Source: Neodidymelliopsis sp. IMI 364377
Lineage: Eukaryota; Ascomycota; Dothideomycetes; Pleosporales; Didymellaceae
Direction of reading: 5' to 3'
NCBI GenBank assembly: GCA_027946375.1
Contig: JAPEUT010000020.1
Coordinates: 99,581-163,580 of the forward strand
DNA: 64,000 nucleotides
Part shown: one piece after another, positions 10,750 through 23,019 of the stretch
Layout of the letters: each line of letters starts with the position of its first letter
How positions within the stretch are numbered: the first letter of the stretch is position 1
Made by a program: the position numbers and the translations under genes
The notes under the pieces: model-generated
Database searches by the model: none
What the model saw: the letters and a program-made list of their open reading frames with translations, nothing else
Told to the model about the DNA's origin: nothing

Positions 10750-13044
10750 TTAGAAGTGGTGTAGCCCTTGGGGATCGACGGGAAAGTCGGATGGTAGACC
10801 GTGGAAAGACGTGCTAGTGTCTGAAGGTGTCATTGGCACGCTTATCGGCGTGGACGGGAAGCTCATCGGTGTCGAAGGGAACATGCCTCGCTCGTATTGG
10901 AATGCGTTATTGCATGTAGGCATTGACGATGTATATTGGGTAAAGCCCATAGATGGCGGAGGGGCGTTGAACATGCTGAAGGGGTTGACGAAACCAGCAC
11001 TGTTGTGTGTGAAATGAGTTGGAGCCTGGTTAGCAAAGTTGTTCGTAGGCTGATATGTGTTATTCGTAGGCTGGTATGCGTTGTTCGTAAAGTCGGATAC
11101 TCCACTGGGGTAAGGCATGGGCTGATTGTACGGTACAACGGTGTACTGGGGTTGCAGGTTGCCTTGATTGGACATTGTGCGTGTGTGTGGCTTCAGGTCC
11201 AAGTCCTCTTCTCCAAGATGCAGCCCGTGCAAGGATTGATCAAAAGAGGAGTTGGGTGTAGACGTAGTACGGTTCATCTTACAATCATCCTGAGTGGTTA
11301 TAGGTGTGCATGGGCCTGAACTTGACAAGGGAGTATCGCCCGCTCGTTTTTGTCGACGGGAGTCATCGTTAGCTGAGGGCTGCTGTGGTGTGCGAGCTTC
11401 TGTTTGACTCTGTGCGGCCAAAGATCTTAGTTGTGTGGGTTGAGGACACCAAGCAAGCTTGTTCATGGTGTCATCAGGCTCGGTCTCGTCTCCAGAGACT
11501 TCCTGAAAGTGCTCCTGCACGGTATCTGGACTACGAGCGACAGTTCGGCGAGGTCGTTTGGAACGCTGTCGACGAACGGGCCTTGGGATGGGTTTCCAGG
11601 TATGGTGCTTGCCGCGACCTGGGTCGACGTTGCCAGAGCCTTCGAAAAGGTTGTACTGCATAATGTGATCCTCATACGCCTGCGCGACGTCGAAGATGCT
11701 GGGCAAGATCTGCTCCAGAGCGCGCGACTTCATCTGCTCGCTGTGAACAGCACCCTTGGATGAAGAGAAGTGATCGGCTGAAGTGGTCTGAACTGTGAAC
11801 CTAGCAACCTCCCGGAGCTTACTGATCCAGGATCCTTTGCGTTTGATCTCATCAAGCTCTCTATGCACGAGCATCATCTCAACCGCCAAAGTCGAAAGCT
11901 CTATCCGGGAGTTAGTTGGTGACACACATGTCTTGAAGCGCAACGTACCATTCTTCTTTAGGTGCGACGGCTCTTTGTAGATGACAGTCTTGGGCCACCA
12001 AGGAGGTGTATCTGCCTCATGAGGAAGCATCTCGTGGTATTTGCCCCAGTCGCCAAGCCGCCTAGGCTCGAGGAGTTTGACCCAATGCGTGGCAATACCG
12101 CGCAGCGGCTTCATGGTCAACTCGTCGAATCGACGGCGAAGGAAGTCCTTGAAGGCATCGATATCGCCAATGTAGAAGGTGTAAGATTCCTCAGTCACAA
12201 CCTCAACAGGCTGTTCATCATCATCGTCACCGTCATCGCTGACAGGGTTGGCCTTGCGGGTTGGCGCTAGACCCTGAGCCACAGACCGGGTTCTCTTCAG
12301 GCTTTTAGACTTTAGCAAACCTTGTCTGTGAGACGAGGATTTCCTTTGCTTCCGCGGAGCTGCCTCCCTCTCCTGCAGAGGGCTTGGCCGGGGAGTGAGC
12401 ACTGCATGCTGGGAAGATCCTGCCAAAGTAAGCGAATTGCCAGTGCAGCACAAAACAAGAGGCTGACCTGTTGTTTGGATGGGTGCCGGTTTCAGAGGTC
12501 GATGTGTTGGTGTGCGACTACTGACAGACGTCTGAGGGGCGTTCATGGACCGTGGCTTGAACAGATGCTCATGGCCAGCTAGAGGTTGGTAGACGGGTTC
12601 GGCGCGACCGTCAGTGAACATGAGCATCGCAATTGGTGTAGGAAGCGCAACATCGTCGTCATCTTCTGCCGGCTTGTTGTCTGCGGCTGCATTGTGATGA
12701 GCTTCTACTGACTAGATGCGATGTTAGTCAGCCATCCATGCCATTGTGTCTTGTTTGCCATGAGACGTGGGCGGCTAGGGCCCTCCCAAAGTTTGGGCAA
12801 GAGCGGCCGCTAAATCGGGGCGGCACGTCTCGCGGGGAGCTTGGCGCTGAAGCCTAGTTTCAACGACATAGGAACAAAACGCTGCACTCACCTTCGATGG
12901 AGGAGGATAGTCGCAATTTTCGGTCAGCGCAAAAGGGTCTTCGCCAGGCCCATCAAGAGTCATGCTCGGATTGTCTTTGACAGTGTTCATGGCAAACGGC
13001 TGACCTTCCGATGCGGGTGGGGCTGCAGCTATGAACCTCGCCAT
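10750..13044 (-). CDS. DUF2841 / YDR124W-like domain protein, Gln/Asn/Pro-rich tail
   Basis: Best model has three exons: 12892-13044, 11949-12711 and 10750-11900 (688 aa). The start is the ATG at 13044; the next in-frame codon upstream is GTG. The first intron has a clean GTGAGT donor and CTAG acceptor. The second (11901-11948) is 48 bases, with GTACGT donor, CTAAC branch point and TAG acceptor, and keeps frame if retained; the unspliced form would give 704 aa. The recognisable part is a helical block of about 120 residues: IGDIDAFKDFLRRRFDEL, IATHWVKLLEPRR, PPWWPKTVIYKEPSHLKK, then a block ending in KLREVA. This resembles the DUF2841/YDR124W-like family, whose biochemical role is unknown. 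N-terminal basic stretches suggest a nuclear protein, and the C-terminal third is rich in Asn, Gln, Pro and Thr with short NNTYQPT repeats. A transcription-related role is a guess. Confidence 0.75.
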
Positions 13045-16000
13045 GTGCCGCTGCACCTAGCTTCTTGGAACGGGCAGACGATGCCGATACGAGCCAGCAG
13101 AGTAAGAAACGTCGAATCTTCGATAGCGTTTGGTATTGATACGAGCGATCGAGCACTTGAGCAGACGGACGGAGTATTTCTGAGCGACTGTTAGTAGCTG
13201 ATGATTCTAGTCTGCAAACGTTGGACAACGTAATACCATCAGATGGTGGGATTCTCGACTCATGCATGGTCAAGCACACATGCGGAACATCGCCGACCAC
13301 CAACCAATGGCTCGCTTAGTGTCTGGAATGGCTTACCTTAAGTGGCAACGTCCGGTCACAAGTCGCGATTCGTAGTTGACTGTGTCAATAGCTGGAAGGT
13401 TGAACGCTTGGTTGGAGATAGTGATTCCAATATAATCAGGAATTGAAAGTAAAAGGAAGTTGGGGGCTAAAAGAATTCGGATGACGATTCAGGATCGACA
13501 CCGGTCAATTCACGCAGGACGCGATATTCGACGAGATGCAGGTGAATGTCCGCTAACGCAGGTGTGAACCGAAAGCGTAGGTCGTACACGCGAACGTCTT
13601 CTAGAGCTGTTGATGTTCCTTGGTCCTAGTCCGATGGAACTGATATTCAGAAGGTCCGATAGTAGGCGTTTGCGTAAGGGCAGAGTCACGAAACAATGGA
13701 AGGGAACGATATATCCGATCCTACAAACAAGCACCTGGAGGCTTTTAAACCAGGCATCCTTTTGCATTTGCAGCCGCCGCCCAGACCAGCGGCATCTCCC
13801 TTCATTACAATAGCCCTGCCAGCAGCCTCCCGCAGAGAGCCAGGGACCCCCGAACTCTCACAGCAGCGCGACAAGCAGTGCGCCGTCCTATCAACACCCG
13901 CCCCAGGGGGCGCGGAAGGGGAGACTAACAGCCGTTGAGCACCTCGTTCGAAACGGTCCTCACAGGCTGGGATCAGGGGTATCTGATCTGCAGTATCTCG
14001 CCTGCCGACATCCCCGTAGCCACGACCTTTCCTCTTTCAAACACGACTGCTGTGCGAAGAAGGAGATTTGAGCGAGATCGCGATGATAAAACGAATATCG
14101 TTCCTTTAGATCGCATCATGTATACACGCTAATGCAGCCGAGCCCACTCCGGAGTGGTCTTGACTTGAGCTTGGGCGATGCATCATGGGCCGCTCCGTCC
14201 GTCCCTCGCGAGGATCAAACCTGGCGCAAGGGTCGATGCGATCGGAGAGATGGGCCTTCCTCACGATCTAGACGGAGCGAACTCCTGGAGCAAATGCCGT
14301 CAAACTCACCGCTTCTCTACATTGGCAACAGACATTTTTTCCGCGTGTGCGTTCGTTGTGCGTTCGCCAGACTCCACCACTCAAATGACCTCTGACGTTC
14401 ACCACAAGCGGCAATTCGATTCCAGGATATCCGTGGTTAACAACCCCTACTGACATGCCAACCACCACTCAACGGTGACACCCACTTCCCCCCGTCACGC
14501 CACCATCAGCCAAACTCCAAACAAGCATGATCGGGAAGACCCGATTCGAATCTTACAGTACGTAGTGAGAAATTGAGCACGCCTGGATCTCAATCGTCTT
14601 CATGAACGAGTCAAGCGCTGCTCGCGACCGAAATCCCGGTCGTCGGTCCAGATTCAGATTTCGACAATCGCACGGCTATCGATCGTGAAGAAAATGTCCC
14701 GTGTCCAGTCTTGTCCACATGCCAAAATACGACGTGAGTCGCCCGATTTGGATGCTCGCTTAAGAGCTACCACCAACGCATGCTGTGTGCATGTGGGGGC
14801 ATGCGGAACTGCAGCGACGTTGCGACTGAAGTAAGTGACAGACCAGGTATAACGTCGGCCATATTATGGCATCTTTCGGAGGTATTGTGGTGTTGATGTG
14901 GAACTCACATTGCCATAGGCAATTCTGACGTGCTTCACTATGATTCCCCTCACCGTGCGACATTCTTCCAAGGCTCTGCCTGCATGGACATGTTGAGCAT
15001 TACCCTTGTTGGGAAGCATGAACATTCCAGGGTCCAAATGCGTACTCAAGCATGCAAAAAGGTTTGCCAGCTCTCTATCTCCAGAGAACACGTTCACCTT
15101 ACCCCCACATATCATATCCGCGTTGCGCGAGGCGAGACGATGACAGGGAAGTGCTGAACACTGACAGCTCTTGCCGACGGCACGCACGTATGCTCCAGCT
15201 TTAGCTTCAATCAGGACAGCCGCATGCCGCGATTCGGTGTTGTTACCTCAGGCAGTCAAGACATGCGGAGCAAACGTGCGGAAGGCGAGCGGAAGGTCGG
15301 CGCAGCTCGATTTGTGTGACGCTTGACGAGATGAGGATTTGCAGCGCATACTGCAGCTGCGCACAGAGATTGTGGCTGCAAACTGAACGGTAGGAAAGGC
15401 GGTGTTGGGGACGTTGAGACGCACACAACTTCGCTTCTATATTTGAACGTCATGCGCGCGCGTCTCCCGCCAACATCGACACCAGCCACATCTTGAATGC
15501 CGTACCCAAAAACCACGACATCCTGTTCTATAACCCGTCTCACTATACCACAGGCGACCTCCTCATCCCCGCGGAACTCACCAGAAAAACACGGATTCCC
15601 CTGCCAAACAGAACCGCCGTCAAAAAAGCCGCTGTCAAAACCGCCTCCCAAAACCCCATCGTCAATTCTGCGTAACACGTCCCACAATAACCCTTCCCTA
15701 CCACTCGCCCAACCAACCCCGGACCATGATCCGATCTTGCCTAGATCGGTGTGACAGTTCCTTCCCACACTAAGCAAGTGACTACACGCAACCCCTGCCA
15801 GCCCCCAATTCCCCACCCGATGAACAGTTCATCACAAAAAGCAAACACAAAAGACCGCATCGCGCCCGTCATCGTTCTCCACCCGCACTCACAAACACAG
15901 CACAATTCGCGATCAGAGAGACGACAAGCGCTTAGGCGGGGGTTTCCGACTTTTTTTTTCCACATCGCAAGGCGGGACTGAGTAAGGTCAAGTGGAGTGA

Positions 16001-16330
16001 AGTGGAGGGAGTTTTCGAGTGTTTGTGCGCTCGGTGGTTTTGCTGGAGAAATTGTGGGTGCTGGGACGGGGACGGGTGCTAGAGCTGCCAACGGCGATGT
16101 TGCGCATGTGTAGCGGGCCACGCGAGCATAATGGTCGTTTTTGACATTTGCTGATCGAAAGAGTCGGGAGAGTCGAATTTGGATGCTATACTATAGATAT
16201 CTGAGAAAATGCTGTTGGTAATTGCTGTCATTCTTCTATGGAAACTTTGACCTCGCGCTCGTAGATACACACTCTCTCAATCGCACAGATGTCTCGATCC
16301 TTTGGATTGTAATACACTCACATACCTTTA

Positions 16331-16556
16331 CCCACCGTCTAAATCCCCCCTCTTCCTCTCAATACCACTCTCCCTTCCCTTCCCTTCCCTATTCACCACC
16401 GCCTATCCACCACCCATCCACTCTACCCTACCCTACCCAATCCTTTTACCCTCCTCCTCCTTCCTCTCTACGCCAACCCCCTACCCAGCACCTACCCATC
16501 ACCCACCTACCTACAATACTCTACTCACCCACCATCCAAACCTCATTCCCCACTAG
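16331..16556 (+). repeat. polypyrimidine, nearly G-free tract
   Basis: About 225 bases of the plus strand consist almost wholly of C, T and A with only a handful of G. The tract includes CCCTT tandems near 16374-16389 and CCCTA tandems near 16423-16438. Confidence 0.7.
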
Positions 16557-16630
16557 CGCAATCCAACCTGCGGGCAATCCCGAAGCGGGCCTCGTTTCCG
16601 CGCAGCGTGGCTTGGCTACGAGGTACACTA

Positions 16631-16659
16631 CTAGACTAGACTAGACTAGACTAGACTAG
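16631..16659 (+). repeat. CTAGA microsatellite
   Basis: Five full CTAGA units followed by CTAG, directly visible. It is a simple 5-base tandem repeat and a likely polymorphic site. Confidence 0.9.
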
Positions 16660-17037
16660 GATGGGGTGGGATAGGGAGGGGAAAGGGGGAAGGATGCCGT
16701 GCGTGGGATTGTGGTCCGTGGGTGCGGTGCCGCGCCGCGCCGCGTCGTGGACGGCTGGGGGTGTGAGTGGTTGAGAGCACAAACGGCTCGTGGGCCGTGC
16801 GTGTGTGCGTGCGTGCGTGCGTGGAGTGGAGTGGGTGTGCGAGGATTTTTTTTCTTTCTCCTCGGTGGGTTTGGATTGGATGGGGAAGTACGTCATGGAT
16901 TGAGATCTTTTAGGTTTGGGTGGTTAGAGGGTTTGGATGTTCGTTGCAGTGTTGTTCGTTCTATGCACACTTTTCTCCTGGTCTATGCTACAACTACTTT
17001 TTTATAGCGCTTTCCTTCTTCTTACTCGACTGACTGA

Positions 17038-20000
17038 TCAGGAACTCTCGATGCTGCTGAGCAAATTGGCCTCTTTGACCAGCTCGTAGAACAGTCCCTT
17101 CTGCCTTACCAGTTCTGCCGGGGTGTCAAACTCAGCCACTGTCCCGCGGTCAAGCACAATGATGCGATCGCTGTCGAGGATTGTGTTAATGCGATGCGCA
17201 ATGGTGATAATGGTCTTGTTCTTGAACATGCTAGATCGGAGGGTCGTCTGGAGCATGGCGTCGGTTTCGACATCTACTGCAGCCTGTGAAGGAGTCAGAA
17301 AAGTAGTTGTGGGATGTTGAGAGACTTACGGTCGCTTCATCTAGGACCAGAATGTTGGATGGTGCGAGGAGCGCGCGTGCTAGAGAGATCAGTTGACGCT
17401 GGCCAGCGCTGAGATTGGAGCCTCCTTCGTGAATCCGAGCATCTAATTTACCCTGCATGCTCGCAACGTGGTCCTTAAGACGGGCATGTTCCAGTGCACT
17501 CCAAAGTTCAGTGTCATCGTGGACGTGCCCAGGGTCAAGGTTGTCTCGCACAGTACCCTCGAACAGCGCTGCATCCTGCGGAATAATCGCCAATCGCCTA
17601 CGCAAGTCCAGTAGCCCGATGGTGCTGGTGTTCAGGTTATCGATACTCACATGGCCCTCTGTTGGCTCAATGATACGGAACAACGCAAGTGTGAGCGAAC
17701 TCTTACCCGCACCTGTGCGGCCGACAACACCAATCTTCTCGTTTGGCTTGATCTGTAGATTGATGTTCTTGAGAACCAGGTCGAGACCCGGCCGATATCG
17801 GGTACTGTAGTTGTTGAACGACACAGCGCCTTGCGAGGGCCAGCTGATCGGCGGTCTGTTCTTGGAGATAACCTCCGGCGCCTCGCTCGGCAGCGCGGCG
17901 TACTCAAGTACGCGCTCCACGGATACGATATTAGTCTCCACTTCAACGGTCTGTCTGACAATCCAGTTGAGAGATTGGGTGATCTGAAGCGCGTACGACA
18001 TTGCAAGACCGACCATGCCGGCGGAAAGACCGCTGTGGCTGGCAACAGAGATGATAGCGAAGCCAGCCGCCGCCAAAATGATCACGGACCCCAGGAATTC
18101 CAAACGCACAGCTAACCACCTGTTGGCGCTGATGGATGGGTAGTAGGCCCTCAAATTTGCGTCTACGCGCCATTCGTTCTCTAGCTCGAAGCGCTTTTGC
18201 TGGCTGTACGCACGGATCGTACTCATGCCACTGAGCGACTCCTGGAAGTGCGCATAGATTGGACTGCGGCTCACGCTGTCAAGGCGCTTGAGCTCACGCG
18301 ATGTGCGCAAGTAGTACCGCTGGATGTACAGGTACAGCGCACCAAGCGGCAGGATGAGGGCAATGAAAGCAGGAGTCGTTGCGGAGATAACGACCAGGGT
18401 AAACGCAGCTGCACATTCATATAAGTCAATGGTGTCACAAGATGCATGACAAGACGGCTACATACCTCGAGCTGAGTTGACAAACAGCATGTTGAACGTT
18501 CGACTGCGTACGTCAGCATACTACTCGCGGATACCTCGATGTTGGGGCAAAACTTACGCTAAAACTTCATCAACCTTGTAGATGTCGCTTAAAGGTTTCA
18601 GTCAGCAGCAGCACATATCAAAACGAGGAGAAGATCAACTGCAGAATCTGCATGCAGAAGACGCATGATCAATGCAGCAAGCAGAACTGGATCGAGGCAC
18701 TGATTTGGTTTAGGCGAACGTACCTGGAGAATCGGTTAAGGATGCGTCCTGCGGGTGTGGTTTCGAAAAAGCTCATTGGAGAGCGGAAGATGGCAAACGC
18801 CATCCGCTCGTGTAGCTTGCGGCTGGCCTGTGTTTTGCATTAGCCTTGCGTATTACAATTGTCAGGGAACATCTAGGCGTACCTCGATCGAGCAGAAGAT
18901 CCAGAGGATGAGCGTCTGTACGACCACAAGGGCGGCAGATCCGACACCAAAGGCAAAGTAGATGCCAATGTACTTGCCCACTTGTGGGTTGCCGCCGTAT
19001 CGCTGGTTGACTTCGGACCATTGCTTGAGCCAGACGCTTGCGCCTGCATGATGTTAGCGTCTGTCTTCTCGAGATGAAAAAGTGACGAGCCAATAGCAGC
19101 TCACATACCGATGGATGCCGTCTGAGCGCCCGCAAGCAGTGCTAGATAGATGGCGACTGCAACTAGGTTGCTAGTCTTTGCATATTCGCCATACACAGAC
19201 CACTTGACCTTGCCCTGTTCCGAGAATTCTTTCGATTGCTTGCTCTTGAGACCGTTCTCTTCGTCAGATGTCTTGCCACGTGGACCCTTGAAACTGGCGG
19301 TGCTGGCTCGACGAAGGGTTGCGAAACTGTGTTTGCGGGCCGTACCGTTGCCGGTTCGTAGAGGCGCAAGATGGGATGCGCCTTCCTGAGCAGCCTCAGT
19401 TTCATCACGATCTTGATCATTGTCCGACCCCGGGCTTCCACCGTAGATTGTGGACTCTTCGTCACTCGTGGTGCTGTCAGATGGAGCGCTGTCCTCGTTT
19501 TGGTCTTCGTTCTGCGAAGTTTTGATCAGGCTGGCAATTTCGCCCTTCATTGCCATGAGCTGGGTGTAGCTGCCCCTCTCGAAGATCTTACCCTCGCGTA
19601 GAAGTAAAATCATATCAGCTTCGACTAGCACAGGAATAGAGTTGGTTGCCAAGATTCTAGTCTTGCCAGCCAACAGACCGTTGGGACCGAGAACGTTGTT
19701 AATCAGGTGTCGCCCAACATGCTGGTCGACAGCCGACAAACAGTCGTCGAGAAGGTAGACATCGGCGCGAGCATATACAGCACGCGCAAGAGTAAGACGA
19801 GCCTTCTGACCACCGGACAGAGAGATACCGCGTTCGCCGACTTCGGTCTGGTCACCATCGGGAAGCTGAGCAAAATCGTCACGCAGTGCACACGCAGCAA
19901 CAGTCTTGTCGTAGAACTGAGGGTCCCAACGATGACCAAACACGATATTCTCTCGTACAGAAGCGTTCATCACCCAAGCCTGCTGCGGTACATAGGCTGC

Positions 20001-22138
20001 CTTTCCATGAAGAACGACCTCGCCCTTGATCTTCCACAAGTCACCAAGCACCGCTTGGAGCATTGAGGATTTACCAGAACCGACACGCCCGACAATACAA
20101 GCAAGGTCGCCCTTGTGTGCAGTGAAGTTGATCTCTTCTAGCGTTCGGTTCTCGGCGTTCTTGTCCCAGGTGAAGCTCGCATCCCTGATACGGACTGACT
20201 CGTCACCGTTCTCTTCGACGGCAGGTTCGCGGCGTACCGCATCAGCCTGTAGTTCGTCGGCTGTCAGGTAGTCGGTAATACGGCTGACGGCAACACTGGC
20301 TTCAACGATAGCGGTAATGACCATAGGCAGAATGGCGAGCGGGAACGTCAGGAGATTGAACAGCGTCAGAGCAGGGAAGACAACATCGGTAGTAAGGGCG
20401 CGGTCCTGGGTCCAGACGAAGACTCCAAAGGTCGAGCAGGATACAAGGAAAGGTGTGGTTGACCAGGTGAAGGTAGAGAAGGCCTGGGTGGCGCCAATCT
20501 TACGCAGAGTCTTGAGTTCCTGCTCGTTTCGGATGTGGTTCAGACGGCTGGCAAAGGCGGTGGTCCAGGCGTACAGCTTGATAGACTTCATGTTGTTAAG
20601 GATCTCAGAGATCAATTTCGTACGTGAATCCTTGTTCTTCATCTGCTCCTTCTGCAGTGTCTTCATCAGACGGGCAATAACACCGTTGATGGGAATCATG
20701 ACAATCATGACAGCGACACCAGCAAAACAGGCTACACCAAGCAGCTGGTATAGTGAAAGCATGCAGAGCACGATTTGGAAGGGGGCAGACCAAAGTTGCT
20801 GTCCGTACTGGGCGAGGTCCTGAAGACGTTGGGTATCGACAGCCATGTAATTGACGATGTCGCCAGTAGACTTGGTGGCTCGGCCTTCGTTGGAAAGGCG
20901 AGTGGATTTGGAATAGATGGCGGCGGTCAAGCATGACTTGATGCGCATGCCCGTCTCGAATGATCGCTGGAAGTACTGGTGCAGACAGGCTGTCTGCGAA
21001 ACGGACACAGCAAACATACCAAGAGCAATGGCAGCTCCTCGTGCGACAGGCTGAGGGTGGTCGGTGCTGTAAGAGTGTACAAAGCTTATCAAGAGCCTCA
21101 GCAACTGCGGCTGAGCGAAGTTTAGGCAGTCACTGATAGTCTTGATGCAGGCACCGCGGAAGTATGGGCCACCGAACGAACGGAACAGTGCCATCCATAG
21201 CGAGGGGCTCTTTTTCTTCTCCATTTCGTAGCCCCAGTTCTCCTCGAACACCTCGGCGGTGTGCTTGGTCGAGTCACGCTTGCGAAGGTTCCATAGATCG
21301 TCCTGGGTGAGGAAATGGTTGTAACCGCGCTTCATCATGGGCGTCATCCATCCGAAGGTGAGGACCGAGAAGACGTCAGCGTATTCGTAGGGGCACTCGT
21401 CATCGTCGCCCAGCGCATCGTAGTCGCTCAAGCGCTTCTGCACCAGCCATTCGAGCACGAATTCAATCGCAGCCAGGCCAACGCTAGCCGTGAAGACTGC
21501 GAAATATGCGACGTGCTCCTGGTACAGCTTCTGGGCGACCAGCGAGCGCAGCTTCACGCCGTGGGCGATAAGGAAGAGCAGCCAGTAGAAAAGAACGACG
21601 CCATTGGCATTGCGCGACCGCCAGTGTTCGACGTACTGGATGAAGAAGATGACGAAGAGCGAGACAACAGTGATGGCGGTAGTCCAGAAGCGGAAATCCC
21701 CAGCCCAGATGCCTGCGAAGTACTCGATCTGCAGAGCGGCTTGCACGGCAGTGGTGGCGATGAGGGCTCCCAGAGTAATCTGTTTGGGCGCGTACGGTCA
21801 GCGAGAGTCCTTGTAGCTATTACGCATCACAACATAGGCCGTACCAATTTTGCGTAAAAGTGCCAGTTCTGCTTCACCGGCTGGGATGGGCATCTTCTAT
21901 ACAGGTACCACAACGCGCCGGCTCCTCCGACAATTCCCCAGACGGCAACGACGGCAATCCAGACATCGAGAAAGCACGGCGTGAAGTCGAATCGTATGGG
22001 GCTGATTGGGCCCCAGCCCTCGCTGTTACCGCATAGTGGCTGACGGTTCTGCTGAGATGCCTGGAGATAGCCGTAGCTGACGCCGGCGCCGAACTCGAGC
22101 GGAGATGCAGGCAGGAAGGGGATTTGTTGTCCCTGCAT
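17038..22138 (-). CDS. ABCC (MRP/Ycf1-type) full-length ABC transporter
   Basis: Eight exons: 21845-22138, 19109-21779, 18883-19043, 18724-18827, 18558-18587, 18466-18503, 17330-18408 and 17038-17283, giving 1540 aa with all phases closing. The N-terminal extension with several membrane segments (TMD0) marks the ABCC subfamily. NBD1 has Walker A GRVGSGKSS near residue 661, signature LSGGQKAR and Walker B VYLLDDCLSAVD near 771. A linker rich in acidic and Ser residues follows. NBD2 has Walker A GRTGAGKSS near 1326, signature LSAGQRQL, Walker B ILVLDEATAAVD (split by the last intron) and the H-loop in TIAHRINTIL. Both NBDs look competent. ABCC pumps export glutathione, glucuronide or bile-acid-type conjugates and drugs, at vacuole or plasma membrane; which one cannot be decided here. 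Two exons are only 30 and 38 bases long. Confidence 0.95.
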
Positions 22139-23019
22139 TGAGTGTGCTGTGTGCGCGCTGCCCGGCTCTGTGTCGCAGAGTAGTAGGCAAGGCGAAATTG
22201 CGCGGCGTGCGTGAGGAAACTGCGATGCGCGCGTGCTGGATCTTTTCGAGATGGCGAGTCGAGAGCTTGGACGTTATTCCGTCATGGACTTACTCATCAC
22301 CACTCTTTAGCTCGCGGGGTTTGACTACGAATATCTCCGTAGAGCCTTATCGTTGCCTTGATTACTATTGGAGTGTCTCTGCTGCATGCGAACGTTGTAG
22401 TTGGATATTAATCATGCCATGCGACATCAACAAACGAAAAATATTAAACCGGCCTCCACTCGACGACAGCCTTGTCCAGTTGACGTTCTGGCGTGCGGTG
22501 ACAAGTGACGGACGTAACAGACCCTGACTCGGTATTGTCGGCACGCGAGCCGGATTCACTGTCACGTGCACACGACGTCTTTGGTTGCTGGGAATACAGA
22601 AAGAAGCAACAACACAATAAATCGTTCGCTAGTCCATCTAAGCTGTAGCATGGGACCACAGTACTAGTAATCTGAAGTTTGGCTGAGTCGATGTCTGTCG
22701 CCGCCGTGTTATAATTTTTCTTTCGTCTTCTGTTGTTCGTCAATTCATGCTCCGGACGTCAGCACAAGCGTCAAGTTGAGTTTCATGTCCAGATCTGTGC
22801 AAAAGTCTGACTGCCACATAGTACCCTCAGATATTATATCACGGCGTCGATGTCTTCTAAATCATCTGAAAGAGTGTAATTGGCACAAATACGCCTAGTT
22901 AAGCATGTTGAATGGCTCTACCAACTGTTCTCAACTGTTGAAGTCAAGCTCCACCACCACGTTCATACACTCCAGGCCGACTCATCTCACTGAATCAACT
23001 ATGTCGACTGAGTGCCACC
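22139..23019. other. intergenic, ABC transporter promoter
   Basis: Upstream region of the ABC transporter and 3' flank of the aminopeptidase gene. No gene is seen. Confidence 0.5.

Larger units (their letters stand above)
13045..17037. other. 4-kb gene-poor interval
   Basis: No frame shows a family motif or a convincing exon chain. The longest frame, on the minus strand at 15256-15816, is Gly/Val-rich without recognisable motifs. The right third is low complexity: a C/T-rich tract at about 16331-16556, a CTAGA tandem at 16631-16659 and a GTGC/GCGT run near 16799-16820. It should hold the promoter of the DUF2841-like gene at its left end and the ABC transporter 3' flank at its right end. Confidence 0.5.

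Noticed and set aside
15256..15816. 186-aa minus-strand frame in the 13-17 kb block
   Set aside because: Gly/Val-rich composition, no motif, and opposite-strand frames of similar quality. I see nothing to support coding.
16422..16440. Possible telomere-like CCCTAA array
   Set aside because: The units are CCCTA and only about three are present, inside a longer pyrimidine tract.
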